NCBI GenBank assembly: GCA_001464455.1
Contig: LNEI01000024.1
Coordinates: forward strand, 1-64,000
Direction: 5' to 3'
DNA: 64,000 nt
Source of the DNA: Acidobacteria bacterium Ga0077534
GTDB taxonomy: Bacteria > Acidobacteriota > Blastocatellia > Pyrinomonadales > Pyrinomonadaceae
In this document: one piece after another, positions 51,502 through 60,307 of the stretch
Numbering within the stretch: position 1 is the first letter of the stretch
Layout of the letters: every line of letters begins with the position of its first letter
Position numbers and translations under genes: made by a program
Notes under the pieces: model-generated
Databases searched by the model: none
Seen by the model: the letters and a program-made list of their open reading frames with translations, nothing else
Told to the model about the DNA's origin: nothing

Positions 51502-52419
51502 ATGAGAGATCCGGTATTGTTTGCTATCTGTTTTTTTGCTGCGTTTCTCGCTGCCTGCACGGGTACGGCTGAGCGCTCGAGTACCCCTGAGCCGGCGGCT
51601 ACGAGGCAGATCGTCGACGACCTCGGCCGCAGTGTAAAAGTTCCCGCAAAAATAACGCGAGCAGTATCGCTCGCTCCGAATCTGACCGAAAACGTCTTCG
51701 CCGTCGGTGCGGGTGATCGCTTGGTTGGCGTCACGACATTCTGCAATTTTCCTGAGGCTGCAAAGTCCGTTGCAAAGATCGGGGACACGATGAACCCGAA
51801 CATGGAGACGATAGTTGCCCTCAAACCGGACATCGTGCTCGTCTCGACCGCATCGCAGATCGAGGCATTCTCGTCGACGCTTGAAGCAAACGGTATCGCC
51901 GTCTTTGTTACAAACCCTGATTCGGTCGACGGCCTTTTTCGAAATCTCGAACAGATGGGAACGCTATTCGGTACGACCATAAAGGCTGACGAGGTGGTCA
52001 ATGGCCTTCGAAATAGGCTGAAAAAGCTGGAAGCGAGGCGTTCGACGATGCCCTCGGATCGGGTATTCGTACAGATATCAAAGGAACCGCTTTTTACGAT
52101 CGGGAAACAGTCTTTCCTTACGGCAGCTCTCGAAAAGATCGGTGCCGTTTCGGTCACTAAAGACATCGAAACCGCCTATCCGAAACTAAGCAAGGAAACC
52201 GCGTTAGCGTTGAAGCCTGACGTACTGATCATGTCCGAGAGCGATGACAATCGCGAACCTAACACTGCTTTCGCAGCCTCGCCCGCAGTTAATAACGGAA
52301 ACATTATCAAAGTTAACGCCGACCTGATCTCGAGGCCCGGCCCGCGACTGATCGATGCTCTCGAATTGATCGAAGCCGAGCTGGGCCGGATAAAATTTGC
52401 GAGGGAAGCGAAGAATTGA
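51502..52419 (+). CDS. btuF: Cobalamin ABC transporter substrate-binding lipoprotein BtuF
   Basis: 305-residue lipoprotein (lipobox FLAAC, Cys19) of the BtuF type: VDDLGRSVKVPAKITRAVSL, APNLTENVFAVGAGDRLVGV, VGVTTFCNFPEAAKSVAKIG, ETIVALKPDIVLV and, at the end, LISRPGPRLIDALELIEAEL. It delivers B12 to BtuCD. Placement under a cobalamin riboswitch decides between B12 and iron-complex binding. ATG 51502 has no Shine-Dalgarno and follows the terminator T-run directly. Overlaps btuC by 4 bases. Confidence 0.9.
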   Translation: MRDPVLFAICFFAAFLAACTGTAERSSTPEPAATRQIVDDLGRSVKVPAKITRAVSLAPNLTENVFAVGAGDRLVGVTTFCNFPEAAKSVAKIGDTMNPNMETIVALKPDIVLVSTASQIEAFSSTLEANGIAVFVTNPDSVDGLFRNLEQMGTLFGTTIKADEVVNGLRNRLKKLEARRSTMPSDRVFVQISKEPLFTIGKQSFLTAALEKIGAVSVTKDIETAYPKLSKETALALKPDVLIMSESDDNREPNTAFAASPAVNNGNIIKVNADLISRPGPRLIDALELIEAELGRIKFAREAKN

Positions 52420-53366
52420 AAAGGCTCTGGAAAATACTGCTGATCCTCACGCTCGTGCTGGCTGCCTCAATAGTTGCTGCGTCGATGCTGGGCGCCGAGC
52501 GGGTCTCGCTTCTTTCGATGGACGAATCTCAACGTTCGATACTCTTCGACATCAGGCTCCCGAGGATCTTGCTAGGAGCGTGTGTCGGGGCGAGCCTCGC
52601 TCTCGCTGGAGCGGGGCTGCAGGCTTTGCTTCGAAATCCTCTGGCCGAACCTTATCTATTGGGCGTTTCGAACGGCGCGGCACTGGGAACAATGCTAGCG
52701 TTCGTTTTGTTTGAAGGAACCGAGTTCGCGAGGCCCCTACTGGCGCTCGGTGGGGCGGGTCTCGCGACATTTGCCGTGTATCAAATGGCCCGAAGCCGGG
52801 CAGGAATGAATGTCGAGCGGCTGGTGTTGTCAGGCGTCATTGTCACGACTTTTCTCTCATCGATCATCGTCATGCTGACGACGATCCTCGATGCCGCCCG
52901 CCTGCGTAGCTTTACATTCTGGCTGCTCGGCGATCTATCGCAGGCTACCTTGACGGGTGTTTACATCAGCCTTGCGGGAGTTTTGATAGCCGTGGTTTTG
53001 CTTGTCTCGCAGGCTCGTGCCCTGAACTTGATGATGATAGGCGAACGCGACGCTGCTGATTTTGGCGTTGAAACTTCGCGGGTTAGGTTGATCGTCTTCG
53101 GAGCGGCGAGCCTCGTTGTTGCGGCCGCTGTCGCCGCGAGCGGTTCGGTCGGGTATGTAGGGTTGATAGTTCCGCACCTGCTCAGGCTGGCCGTCGGCAG
53201 CGATAACCGTATCGTGATCCCCGCGTCGGCCCTGGCTGGTGCTGCGTTTGTTGTTTTAGCTGACACGGTCGCGCGTGTTGCGATCGCACCGCGAGAACTG
53301 CCCGTCGGGGCGATCACTGCTTTAATAGGGGCTCCGCTGTTTATCTATTTGCTAAGGAAGAACTAA
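52416..53366 (+). CDS. btuC: Cobalamin ABC transporter permease BtuC (FecCD family)
   Basis: 316 residues, about nine to ten hydrophobic helices. FecCD motifs: DIRLPRILLGACVGASLALA, LLRNPLAEPYLLGVSNGAAL, MIGERDAADFGVETSRVRL, GSVGYVGLIVPHLLRLAVGS and PRELPVGAITALIGAPLFIYLL. It starts at TTG 52416, overlapping the btuF stop (TTGA). Followed by a 131-base gap before btuD that contains repeated AACTGATAACT-like segments. Confidence 0.9.
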   Translation: MKRLWKILLILTLVLAASIVAASMLGAERVSLLSMDESQRSILFDIRLPRILLGACVGASLALAGAGLQALLRNPLAEPYLLGVSNGAALGTMLAFVLFEGTEFARPLLALGGAGLATFAVYQMARSRAGMNVERLVLSGVIVTTFLSSIIVMLTTILDAARLRSFTFWLLGDLSQATLTGVYISLAGVLIAVVLLVSQARALNLMMIGERDAADFGVETSRVRLIVFGAASLVVAAAVAASGSVGYVGLIVPHLLRLAVGSDNRIVIPASALAGAAFVVLADTVARVAIAPRELPVGAITALIGAPLFIYLLRKN

Positions 53367-53497
53367 CAACTTTCAATTAGATAACTGATAACTATTAGCC
53401 ACAAATGGCTGCAATAGGCAGTTGTTTCCAATCAGTTAGCAGTCGTCAGTTTTTAGTTTTTAGTTAAAAGTGCCGCTACACGGCGATACTGACAAAA

Positions 53498-54283
53498 ATG
53501 ATCGAGGCAAAAAATATTTCAGTCAGTTACGACGACCGAGCGGTGCTCGATACTATCTCCTTCGCTCTTGAACGCGGAGAGATCATCGCACTTCTCGGGC
53601 CGAACGGCGCGGGGAAAACGACGCTTATAAAAGCCCTCAACGGAACGATAGGCCTAAAAAAAGGTGAAGTTCTCTTGGGGTCGTTGAGTGCAGAACAGCG
53701 AGAAATTCACGCCATGTCCCGCCGCGAGATCGCCGGATTGATCGCGGTTGTTGCTCAGGAAAATGAGACCAAGTTTCCAGTCTCGGTGCTCGAATACGTG
53801 CTCGCCGGAAGGTTCGTGAACGGCGGTGCATTTGGCTGGGAAAGCGAGAATGACTTTGAAACTGCAAAACGAGCATTAAAAGACTGCGATCTGAACGGCT
53901 ACGAAGAGCGGCTGATGAACAATCTCTCGGGCGGTGAACGTCAGCGGGTGGTACTTGCGAGAGCAATGGCTACTAATGCTCGAATTCTGCTTCTTGACGA
54001 GCCGACCGCAAATCTCGACCTTGCTCATCAGGCGATGATGTTTCGCCTGGTTCGCGAACGCTGCCGCGGGTGCGAATCGGCGGCGATCGTTATCACGCAC
54101 GATCTTAATCTCGCGGCGGAGTTTGCCGACAAGATCATTTTGCTAAAGGATGGCAAGATCGCGGCATTCGGAATACCGGCTGAGGTTTTGACGGCCGAAA
54201 AGATCAGCGACGTTTTTGGCGTCGATGTGCTACTGGATGAGAATCCGGCGAGCCGTAAGGTAAGAATTACGGCGGTTTACTAA
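53498..54283 (+). CDS. btuD: Cobalamin ABC transporter ATP-binding protein BtuD
   Basis: 261-residue ATPase. Walker A GPNGAGKT (34-41), Q-loop VVAQENETKFP, signature LSGGERQRVVLARAM, Walker B LLLDEPTANLDLAHQ, switch histidine ITHDLNLAAEFAD. It lacks the insertion before Walker B seen in HmuV of this window. Last gene of btuFCD; a hairpin repeat and a second riboswitch follow. Confidence 0.9.
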   Translation: MIEAKNISVSYDDRAVLDTISFALERGEIIALLGPNGAGKTTLIKALNGTIGLKKGEVLLGSLSAEQREIHAMSRREIAGLIAVVAQENETKFPVSVLEYVLAGRFVNGGAFGWESENDFETAKRALKDCDLNGYEERLMNNLSGGERQRVVLARAMATNARILLLDEPTANLDLAHQAMMFRLVRERCRGCESAAIVITHDLNLAAEFADKIILLKDGKIAAFGIPAEVLTAEKISDVFGVDVLLDENPASRKVRITAVY

Positions 54284-54285
54284 TT

Positions 54286-54358
54286 GCAGAAGCCCGCGCA
54301 AGCAAGGGCGAAACGCGTACATCGGTCGTGTCCTCTTGCTTACGCGAGGGCTTCCGCA
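54286..54358. repeat. GCGGAGGCCCGCGCG hairpin element, copy 2
   Basis: GCAGAAGCCCGCGCAAGCAA (54286 on) pairs with CTTGCTTACGCGAGGGCTTC (54335 to 54354), with a short GGGCGAAACG/CGGTCGTGTCC centre. Same plan as 33123-33195. It fills the start of the gap between btuD and the btuB riboswitch and may terminate btuFCD. Confidence 0.75.
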
Positions 54359-54375
54359 TTTTGCATTTGTTGACA

Positions 54376-54482
54376 ACTGAGCACAAGGAAGTCCGGTGAA
54401 AATCCGGCGCTGCCCACGCAACCGTTACAGTCGGGAACTTTGCTCGTTCGTCTTGGTTTAGAACCATTGTGCGTGTGGGCAC
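54376..54482 (+). ncRNA. Cobalamin riboswitch upstream of btuB
   Basis: Conserved core AAGGAAGTCCGGTGAAAATC (54385 on), CCGGCGCTGCCCACGCAACC (the B12 box, 54405 on) and GTTACAGTCGGGAACTTTGC are clearly cobalamin-riboswitch. The 3' end GTGCGTGTGGGCAC (54469-54482) is complementary to the B12-box stretch TGCCCACGCA and lies just before the AGAGGG ribosome-binding site, so control of translation start is likely. It is shorter and different in form from the element at 51255. Confidence 0.88.
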
Positions 54483-54493
54483 AAGAGGGAAAA

Positions 54494-56848
54494 ATGAGAA
54501 TTTTACTTACAGTTTCTTTTATATTATCTGCTGTTGCGGGTGCGTTCGCTCAGCAGGCTAGCTCCATTTCAGGCAAGGTCCTTCGTGGCGGCAGCCCCGA
54601 GACCAATGTGACGGTCGCACTTACAGGCCCAAATGGCGTTTCGCTCAGCACGGTTTCTGATGCAAGCGGTCAATATTCGTTCGAGAATCTCGCTCCCGGA
54701 CGATATGAGGTGTTTGTTCCAGGCGCAACTGTCGATGTCACCCGAAAGGTGACCCTTGCTTCCGGGCAAACGCGGTCAATAGATCTCGATCTGACCATTT
54801 ATCCTTCCGCGATCAGCGAACGAGTTACCGTCGCAGCCAGTGAGAGTCAGCCGATCGAACAGGTCTCGAAAACGGTCGATCTGATCACAGGCCAGGAAAT
54901 GCGTGACCGGGCCGATTTCGGCCTCGTCGAATCGCTCCGAACGATCCCGGGTTTTCGGGTGCAGCAGCTTGGCGGCTTTGGAAAAACGGCATCGATCAAG
55001 ACCCGCGGCCTTAGGAATCAGGATACGGCGATCTTGATCGACGGGATTCGTTTCCGCGATGCTTCAGCCATCCCGGGTGACGCGGCTCCGTTTTTAAGCG
55101 ACTTTACGCTCACGAGCGTTAGCAAGGTCGAAGTCCTTCGCGGGCCGGGTTCGTCGCTTTATGGAACGAATGCAGCGGGCGGGACCGTCGATTTTCAAAC
55201 GCCGCGAGCGAGAAGCGGAACCCATGGACAGGTCGGCGGAGCGTTTGGCGGGCTTGGCCTCGGACGCTTTCGCGGGAATGTATCGCATGGTTTTGCAAAT
55301 GGCAAGGTCGGCATTGGCGGCGGCCTTTCGCGGACGGTTTACTCCGAAGGCGTCGATGGTGACGACCGGGCGGCAAACACTAACCTCCAGAGCCGCATTG
55401 ACGCGAGCCCTTTCCAGAACACCTGGCTCTCGGGTAGATTCTTTTTTTCCAAGGCGGACGTAAAACTCAATTCCAGCCCCGACACGCTCGGCACGCCGCC
55501 AACTTCGAACGCCGCGATCATCGACGCACGGGCGGGAACTAACTTCGCGTCGGACCGGAATGATCCCGACAGCTTTCAGGACGCAGATTTCTTTTCGGGA
55601 CAGGTCGCCGGTTCGCACGCGTTGTCAAATTCGGGACGTTTTGTCATCGCGGGCCATTACCAGGCGGTAACGACGAAGCGAGATAACACAAACGGCCCGT
55701 TGGGCGTCGGTTTCCAGTCTGCCTCGACCAGCATCTTCGAGGGCCGGATCGACACAGCGAACGCTCGCCTGACCTGGACCCCGAACGGGAATAATACGCT
55801 GACAGCGGGTTACGAATTCGAACGCGAGGATTTTCGCAATGAGGGTCGGACTCCATCGGGAACGGGGAATTTCTTTACCGAAGTGGGCCAAACGAGCAAC
55901 ACCGTTTTCGTGCAGCATCTGATCGGTCTCAACGACGAGCGATTTCAGCTCAGCCTCGGTGCCCGTGCCCAGCGTTTCAGTCTGGAACGCCCTGTGTTTA
56001 GCCTGGGAAACGCGCCTTATGAAGCTCTAACGCTCGGCGACCCGCCAAACGCGTTAACCTTCGACGCGGCTTCGTCTTACTTTTTCCGCTCGACCGGGAC
56101 GAAAGTGCGGGCGCATATCGGGACGGGCTATCGTGTCCCATCGCTTTACGAACGGTTCGGAACATTCTTCTCATCCTTCGGAACACCAAGCTTTGTTGCT
56201 CTCGGCGACCCGTTTCTTGAACCGGAGAAAACCGTCGGATTTGACGCCGGGGTCGAGCACTACGTCGCAAACGGCCGCGTCATCCTCTCGGCGACGTATT
56301 TCTATACAAAGTTGACCGACATCATCGGCTTTGCAAACGTCGCTCCAAATATCGGCTCGACCATACGAACCTTCGGCGGTTACGTCAATCAGCCCGGCGG
56401 TCTTTCACGCGGCGGCGAGTTTAGTGCAAAATTCAAGCCTTCTTCTTCGACCGACATTTCGAGCAGCTATACGTTTACAAACAGCAAACAAAGGACGCCG
56501 CAAGTCATCGGAAACAGTTCGCTAAAGACGCTTGGGGTCCCGGATCATCAATTCACGCTCGTGGCAACGCAGCGGTTTGCGAAGTTCTGGGTCAATTTCG
56601 ACTTCCTGGCCACATCGACCTATCTCGCTCCGATCTTCAGTAATTCGAGCTTTAGCACCTACATCTATCGCTTCAATGGCAATCGTCGTGGCGACTTAAC
56701 GGCCGGTTACACGTTCGATCTAAAAAGACCTGGTATGAACCTGCGTGTTTTCGGTACTGTCGAGAACGTCTTCAACCAGGAATACTTCGAGAATGGATTC
56801 CGCACCGCGAAGGCGAATGCACGGCTAGGCGTTTCTTATTCCTTCTAG
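54494..56848 (+). CDS. btuB: TonB-dependent cobalamin receptor BtuB-like
   Basis: 784-residue outer-membrane receptor. Signal peptide (ending GAFAQQ), then an acidobacterial/Bacteroidota-type carboxypeptidase-regulatory domain (about 23-98, ISGKVLRGGSPETNVTVALT), a plug (VESLRTIPGFRVQQLGGFGK, TRGLRNQDTAILIDGIRFRD, VEVLRGPGSSLYGTNAAGGT) and a 22-strand barrel ending LGVSYSF with the terminal Phe. ATG 54494 follows AGAGGG and gives the signal peptide. Riboswitch placement identifies B12 as the ligand. No TonB/ExbBD in the window. Confidence 0.9.
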   Translation: MRILLTVSFILSAVAGAFAQQASSISGKVLRGGSPETNVTVALTGPNGVSLSTVSDASGQYSFENLAPGRYEVFVPGATVDVTRKVTLASGQTRSIDLDLTIYPSAISERVTVAASESQPIEQVSKTVDLITGQEMRDRADFGLVESLRTIPGFRVQQLGGFGKTASIKTRGLRNQDTAILIDGIRFRDASAIPGDAAPFLSDFTLTSVSKVEVLRGPGSSLYGTNAAGGTVDFQTPRARSGTHGQVGGAFGGLGLGRFRGNVSHGFANGKVGIGGGLSRTVYSEGVDGDDRAANTNLQSRIDASPFQNTWLSGRFFFSKADVKLNSSPDTLGTPPTSNAAIIDARAGTNFASDRNDPDSFQDADFFSGQVAGSHALSNSGRFVIAGHYQAVTTKRDNTNGPLGVGFQSASTSIFEGRIDTANARLTWTPNGNNTLTAGYEFEREDFRNEGRTPSGTGNFFTEVGQTSNTVFVQHLIGLNDERFQLSLGARAQRFSLERPVFSLGNAPYEALTLGDPPNALTFDAASSYFFRSTGTKVRAHIGTGYRVPSLYERFGTFFSSFGTPSFVALGDPFLEPEKTVGFDAGVEHYVANGRVILSATYFYTKLTDIIGFANVAPNIGSTIRTFGGYVNQPGGLSRGGEFSAKFKPSSSTDISSSYTFTNSKQRTPQVIGNSSLKTLGVPDHQFTLVATQRFAKFWVNFDFLATSTYLAPIFSNSSFSTYIYRFNGNRRGDLTAGYTFDLKRPGMNLRVFGTVENVFNQEYFENGFRTAKANARLGVSYSF

Positions 56849-56862
56849 GTTATTTGGGTTTT

Positions 56863-56936
56863 CTCTGCGAACTTAGCGTCTTTGCGTTAAATAATCTGAA
56901 TTTTTAACGCGAAGACGCAAAGGGGGTCCAAGGGAA
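56863..56936. repeat. Octamer-type (ACGCAAAG) palindrome, copy 3, possible btuB terminator
   Basis: GCGTCTTTGCGTTAAA (56876-56891) and TTTAACGCGAAGACGC (56903-56918) form a 16-position stem with a single mismatch and an 11-base loop, flanked by further octamers (CTCTGCGAACTTA; AAAGGGGGTCCAAGG). It is the compact form of the element at 30966-31122, lies 27 bases after the btuB stop and can act as a transcript-end hairpin. Confidence 0.75.
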
Positions 56937-57081
56937 GAATTTGGGGCACTACGATTTTATAAATGTTTTATGTGTAATACGTGAAACAAAATGTGACTGA
57001 AATTCGTATTATATGACGGCGAGCTAGATCCGCGAGGATTTGGCCGAATATATGAACGAAATATGAACGTATTTTGATTTA

Positions 57082-57181
57082 GGTGGGACAGTGGGACAAA
57101 AGACCTAAAACGTCTAAGTGGTTGATATTCAGTAGTTTCCGGCGGTCCGTTCGTGTCCCATCTTGTCCCACGGTGGGACAA
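57082..57181. promoter_or_regulatory. Cluster of TGGGACA heptamers
   Basis: In the 424-base gap after btuB, TGGGACA occurs at 57084 and 57092 in direct order, TGTCCCA at 57154 and 57164, and TGGGACA again at 57174. The last two form a perfect palindrome TTGTCCCAC-G-GTGGGACAA (57163-57181). Such spacing suggests repeated protein binding or a repeat family. Nothing else is recognised between 56937 and 57272 besides the ribosome-binding site at 57259. Confidence 0.45.
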
Positions 57182-57272
57182 GCTAAAGCAGATCGGACCG
57201 GTGACCGGCAAATATCCGGGTCTCGTGATCGTGTGAAACGTGATAATATCTGATAAATGGAGGCATTTTGAA

Positions 57273-57779
57273 ATGAGGTTTAGCACAGCAGTTTTTGTGT
57301 TTTTGATATTTGCCGCTACGGTCACGGCGACCGCCCAGAAGAAGACGATCACGAATGCTGATCTCGAGAAATACCGGCAGGCGAGACTTGCTGCCGAGCG
57401 TGACTATCGTGAGAATCACGTCCGCCTTGGCATGCCTTCGCCTGAGGAACTCGACCGGCGAAACGAAGCGAGCCGCAAGGAATTAAGTGAATTATCCTCA
57501 AGGCTGCGAGAAGAGGAAATGTTAGAGCGCCAGCAGGCGGGTCGATCGGCCCATGCAGCGGCTTCTGTGATAAATCTTGATCTCGGTACACGCGTAAACG
57601 GGATACAAGGCATCGCCCCGGCAGTCGTCTGGGGATACTACGGATATGGACGCGATCGACGATATCGACCAGCCTATAGAGTGCCGTCCGGACAGCAATA
57701 TTACGTCAGCGGTGGCAGCATCTGGCCCGTCGGCCCTCGAACACCCTCGCGGCCTCTGATAAGAGTAAAAAGAAGATAA
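57273..57779 (+). CDS. Exported coiled-coil hypothetical protein
   Basis: 168 residues. A signal peptide (ending TATAQ) is followed by a charged helical region with heptads (LEKYRQARLAAERDYRENHV, LSELSSRLREEEMLERQQ) and a Gly/Tyr/Arg-rich C-terminus (WGYYGYGRDRRYRPAYR). Not recognised as a named family. ATG 57273 has GGAGG at 9-base distance. gatB follows after 6 bases. Confidence 0.7.
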   Translation: MRFSTAVFVFLIFAATVTATAQKKTITNADLEKYRQARLAAERDYRENHVRLGMPSPEELDRRNEASRKELSELSSRLREEEMLERQQAGRSAHAAASVINLDLGTRVNGIQGIAPAVVWGYYGYGRDRRYRPAYRVPSGQQYYVSGGSIWPVGPRTPSRPLIRVKRR

Positions 57780-57785
57780 ATAGTT

Positions 57786-59255
57786 ATGAAAGAAGGTTGG
57801 GAAGCGGTTATCGGCATGGAGATCCATGCACAGTTGGCGACTGACAGCAAGATATTTTGCTCGTGTGCGGTCGAGACAGGCGGAGAACCAAATTCGAATA
57901 CGTGCCCCGTTTGTCTCGGGCTGCCCGGGGCACTTCCGGTTTTGAACAAGCAAGTGATCGAACTCGGTGCGAAGGCCGCTTTGGCCCTTGGGCTCGAGGT
58001 GCAGGAAACATCGGTCTTTTCGCGAAAAAATTACTTCTACCCCGATCTTCCGAAAGGCTATCAGATATCGCAGTACGATAAGCCATTTTCGGCGAACGGG
58101 CATCTGACCATCCTGACCGCCGAACGCGACGAACACGGCCGTGCCGAGGAATGGAAGCCCATGACCATTCACATCCAGCGAATGCACCTCGAAGAAGACG
58201 CCGGGAAGAACGTCCACGAAGGCCTGCCAGATACCGATAAATACTCGTACATCGATCTAAACCGTGCGGGCACGCCGCTGGGCGAGATAGTCACTTCCCC
58301 GGATTTCCGCACCTCTTGGCAGGCGTACGATTACGTGAACTACGTCCGTCGAGCTCTACAGTGGGTCGGCGCCAGCGATGCCGATATGGAGAAGGGGAAT
58401 CTGCGATGCGAGGCTAACGTTTCAGTCCGAAGGGTTGGCGAAACTGCCTTCCGCAACAAGGTCGAACTTAAGAACCTGAATTCGGTCCGCTTTATGCAAA
58501 AGGCGATCGAGTACGAGATAGAACGCCAGATCGAAGCTCACGAAAAGGGCGAGCCGGTGAATCAGGAATCACGTCTGTGGGATGAAAAGAACAACCGGAC
58601 GCGGTTCATGCGAAGCAAAGAGGACGCACACGATTATCGTTACTTCCCTGAGCCGGATTTGCAGCCGTTGCGTGTTACACGTGAGTTTGTCGATAAGGTA
58701 AAGGCCTTGATGCCGGAGATGCCCGACACCATGCGGGACAGATTCATTGAAGTGTACGGCGTAACTTTTGCCGACGCCTCGCAGCTCGTCTCAGATAAGG
58801 ATCTGGCCGCTTATTTCGAAACGACCTCGCGGATCACCGCAAATCCGAAGATGTCGGCAAATTGGATACTCGGCGAGCTGACCCGCGAGCTGAATAACTC
58901 GGGCAAGGCGATAACTGAAAGTCTGCTGACGGCAGAGGACCTCGCCGAATTGTTGATCACCATTAGCTCGGGTTCGATAAACAACAGTCAAGGTAAAGAA
59001 GTGCTGATCGAGATGTTTGCCACCGGAAAACCGGCTCCTGAGGTCATTAAGGAAAAGGGCTTCGAACAGGTCTCAGACATCGGTGCCATCGAGAAGATCA
59101 TCGAAGATGTGATGGCAGCCAACGAAGCAAACGTCGCGGCATACCGAGGCGGAAACGAAAAACTCTTCGGTTTCTTTGTCGGCCAAGTGATGCGAGCATC
59201 ACAAGGCAAGGCTAACCCGAAGGTCGTGAACGAACTTCTGAAGAATAAGCTATGA
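57786..59255 (+). CDS. gatB: Asp/Glu-tRNA amidotransferase subunit GatB
   Basis: 489 residues. GatB makes Gln-tRNA (and Asn-tRNA) from mischarged Glu/Asp-tRNA together with GatA and GatC. Motifs: WEAVIGMEIHAQLATDSKIF, SNTCPVCLGLPGALPVLN, KNYFYPDLPKGYQISQYD, HLEEDAGK-type active site, IDLNRAGTPLGEIVTSPDFR, and the C-terminal YqeY-like domain QVMRASQGKANPKVVNELL. Length is canonical. gatA and gatC are not adjacent. Its end overlaps the next gene by 4 bases. Confidence 0.96.
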   Translation: MKEGWEAVIGMEIHAQLATDSKIFCSCAVETGGEPNSNTCPVCLGLPGALPVLNKQVIELGAKAALALGLEVQETSVFSRKNYFYPDLPKGYQISQYDKPFSANGHLTILTAERDEHGRAEEWKPMTIHIQRMHLEEDAGKNVHEGLPDTDKYSYIDLNRAGTPLGEIVTSPDFRTSWQAYDYVNYVRRALQWVGASDADMEKGNLRCEANVSVRRVGETAFRNKVELKNLNSVRFMQKAIEYEIERQIEAHEKGEPVNQESRLWDEKNNRTRFMRSKEDAHDYRYFPEPDLQPLRVTREFVDKVKALMPEMPDTMRDRFIEVYGVTFADASQLVSDKDLAAYFETTSRITANPKMSANWILGELTRELNNSGKAITESLLTAEDLAELLITISSGSINNSQGKEVLIEMFATGKPAPEVIKEKGFEQVSDIGAIEKIIEDVMAANEANVAAYRGGNEKLFGFFVGQVMRASQGKANPKVVNELLKNKL

Positions 59256-60265
59256 AATGCGGTTTTCAGGCATGGATGAACCTTCTTGCGCACACGTTGG
59301 CTAGTACCTTAGTGGTATTTCTCGCTCAGGCAACGGCCCTCGGACAAAACCCGCCAAGCACGCCGCCGCCTGCTCCTGCGGCCACACCGAACGTTTACGA
59401 GTCGGTCCGCCGAGCCGAAGAGGACGCTCGCCGGCATGCGAATCTCAAAGGGGCCAGGGATGCTCGCTTTGGTCGGGTGGACCTAGCCCGGCAGCAACAG
59501 GCGATAAGACTTCAGATAGAAGCGCTTTATCGTGAACCCAATAGTGAAGAGAAAAAATTACTCCGACCCTCGCAACAACTTGGATCTGACTTTCGAGCTT
59601 TTCTCAAGCGAGGTAAAACTGGGATCATCAAGCTGATCCCGGATATGGGCTGTGCCGACAACTCCGTGATCGTTGTTGCCTCGGAGCACTGTCTGAAATA
59701 TTCGATGCCGGGCGGCGGATCGTCGTATTCTTTTCGAACGAAAAATCACCGAATAGCCCGACTTTCAGATCTAACATTCTCGGGCGGTGCATTTAAGGCT
59801 CTTGGATCAATGGTTCGCGGGATCCTGGTTGATGTCGGTGATGTTCCAATAAATGAGGTCTCGGCACAGACTCGCGGTATGAGGTTTCTGCGCGAGTACA
59901 AGCTAACGCCCGACCTAATTGAGGCGATAAAGGAAGATCGAGCATTTGCTGCGGGTAAAAGCTACGACGGTTTTGTCTATTCCCGCTCTGTCGAGGCCAA
60001 AATGGGCACGACTTATTTGCTTCGATCCGCTGCGTACAATGGAACCTTGTACAAAGCTGTCGAGGGATTTGCTTACAATGAACTCGCTTTCGACGACCGG
60101 CGTGATGTGATAATTGCCTTTAGGATCGTGGGCGAAGAGCGGGATGGGATAACGATCATTTATCACGAAATAGATAGCAAAAGGTCGCCGTCATTTCGAT
60201 GGCCTGACAAGGTCGATACGGTGCAGGACAACAAGTTCACAGCTGCACGGATTTTTGAAAAGTAG
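59252..60265 (+). CDS. Exported hypothetical protein
   Basis: 337 residues. A signal peptide (ending TALGQ) and a Pro-rich linker (NPPSTPPPAPAATP) precede a charged helix (SVRRAEEDARRHANLKGARD) and a beta-rich domain with two cysteines (MGCADNSVIVVASEHCLKYS). No named family recognised. ATG 59252 overlaps the gatB stop (ATGA). Linker composition and helix resemble other secreted acidobacterial proteins. Confidence 0.72.
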   Translation: MKCGFQAWMNLLAHTLASTLVVFLAQATALGQNPPSTPPPAPAATPNVYESVRRAEEDARRHANLKGARDARFGRVDLARQQQAIRLQIEALYREPNSEEKKLLRPSQQLGSDFRAFLKRGKTGIIKLIPDMGCADNSVIVVASEHCLKYSMPGGGSSYSFRTKNHRIARLSDLTFSGGAFKALGSMVRGILVDVGDVPINEVSAQTRGMRFLREYKLTPDLIEAIKEDRAFAAGKSYDGFVYSRSVEAKMGTTYLLRSAAYNGTLYKAVEGFAYNELAFDDRRDVIIAFRIVGEERDGITIIYHEIDSKRSPSFRWPDKVDTVQDNKFTAARIFEK

Positions 60266-60307
60266 CTTAAACTCCAGGCGAGGCGCCAGCAAACGATACA
60301 CAAATCA

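Noticed and set aside
56957-57352. 131-codon minus-strand frame
   Set aside because: It covers the TGGGACA cluster and the antisense of the signal peptide of the next gene; no motif, no ribosome-binding site.
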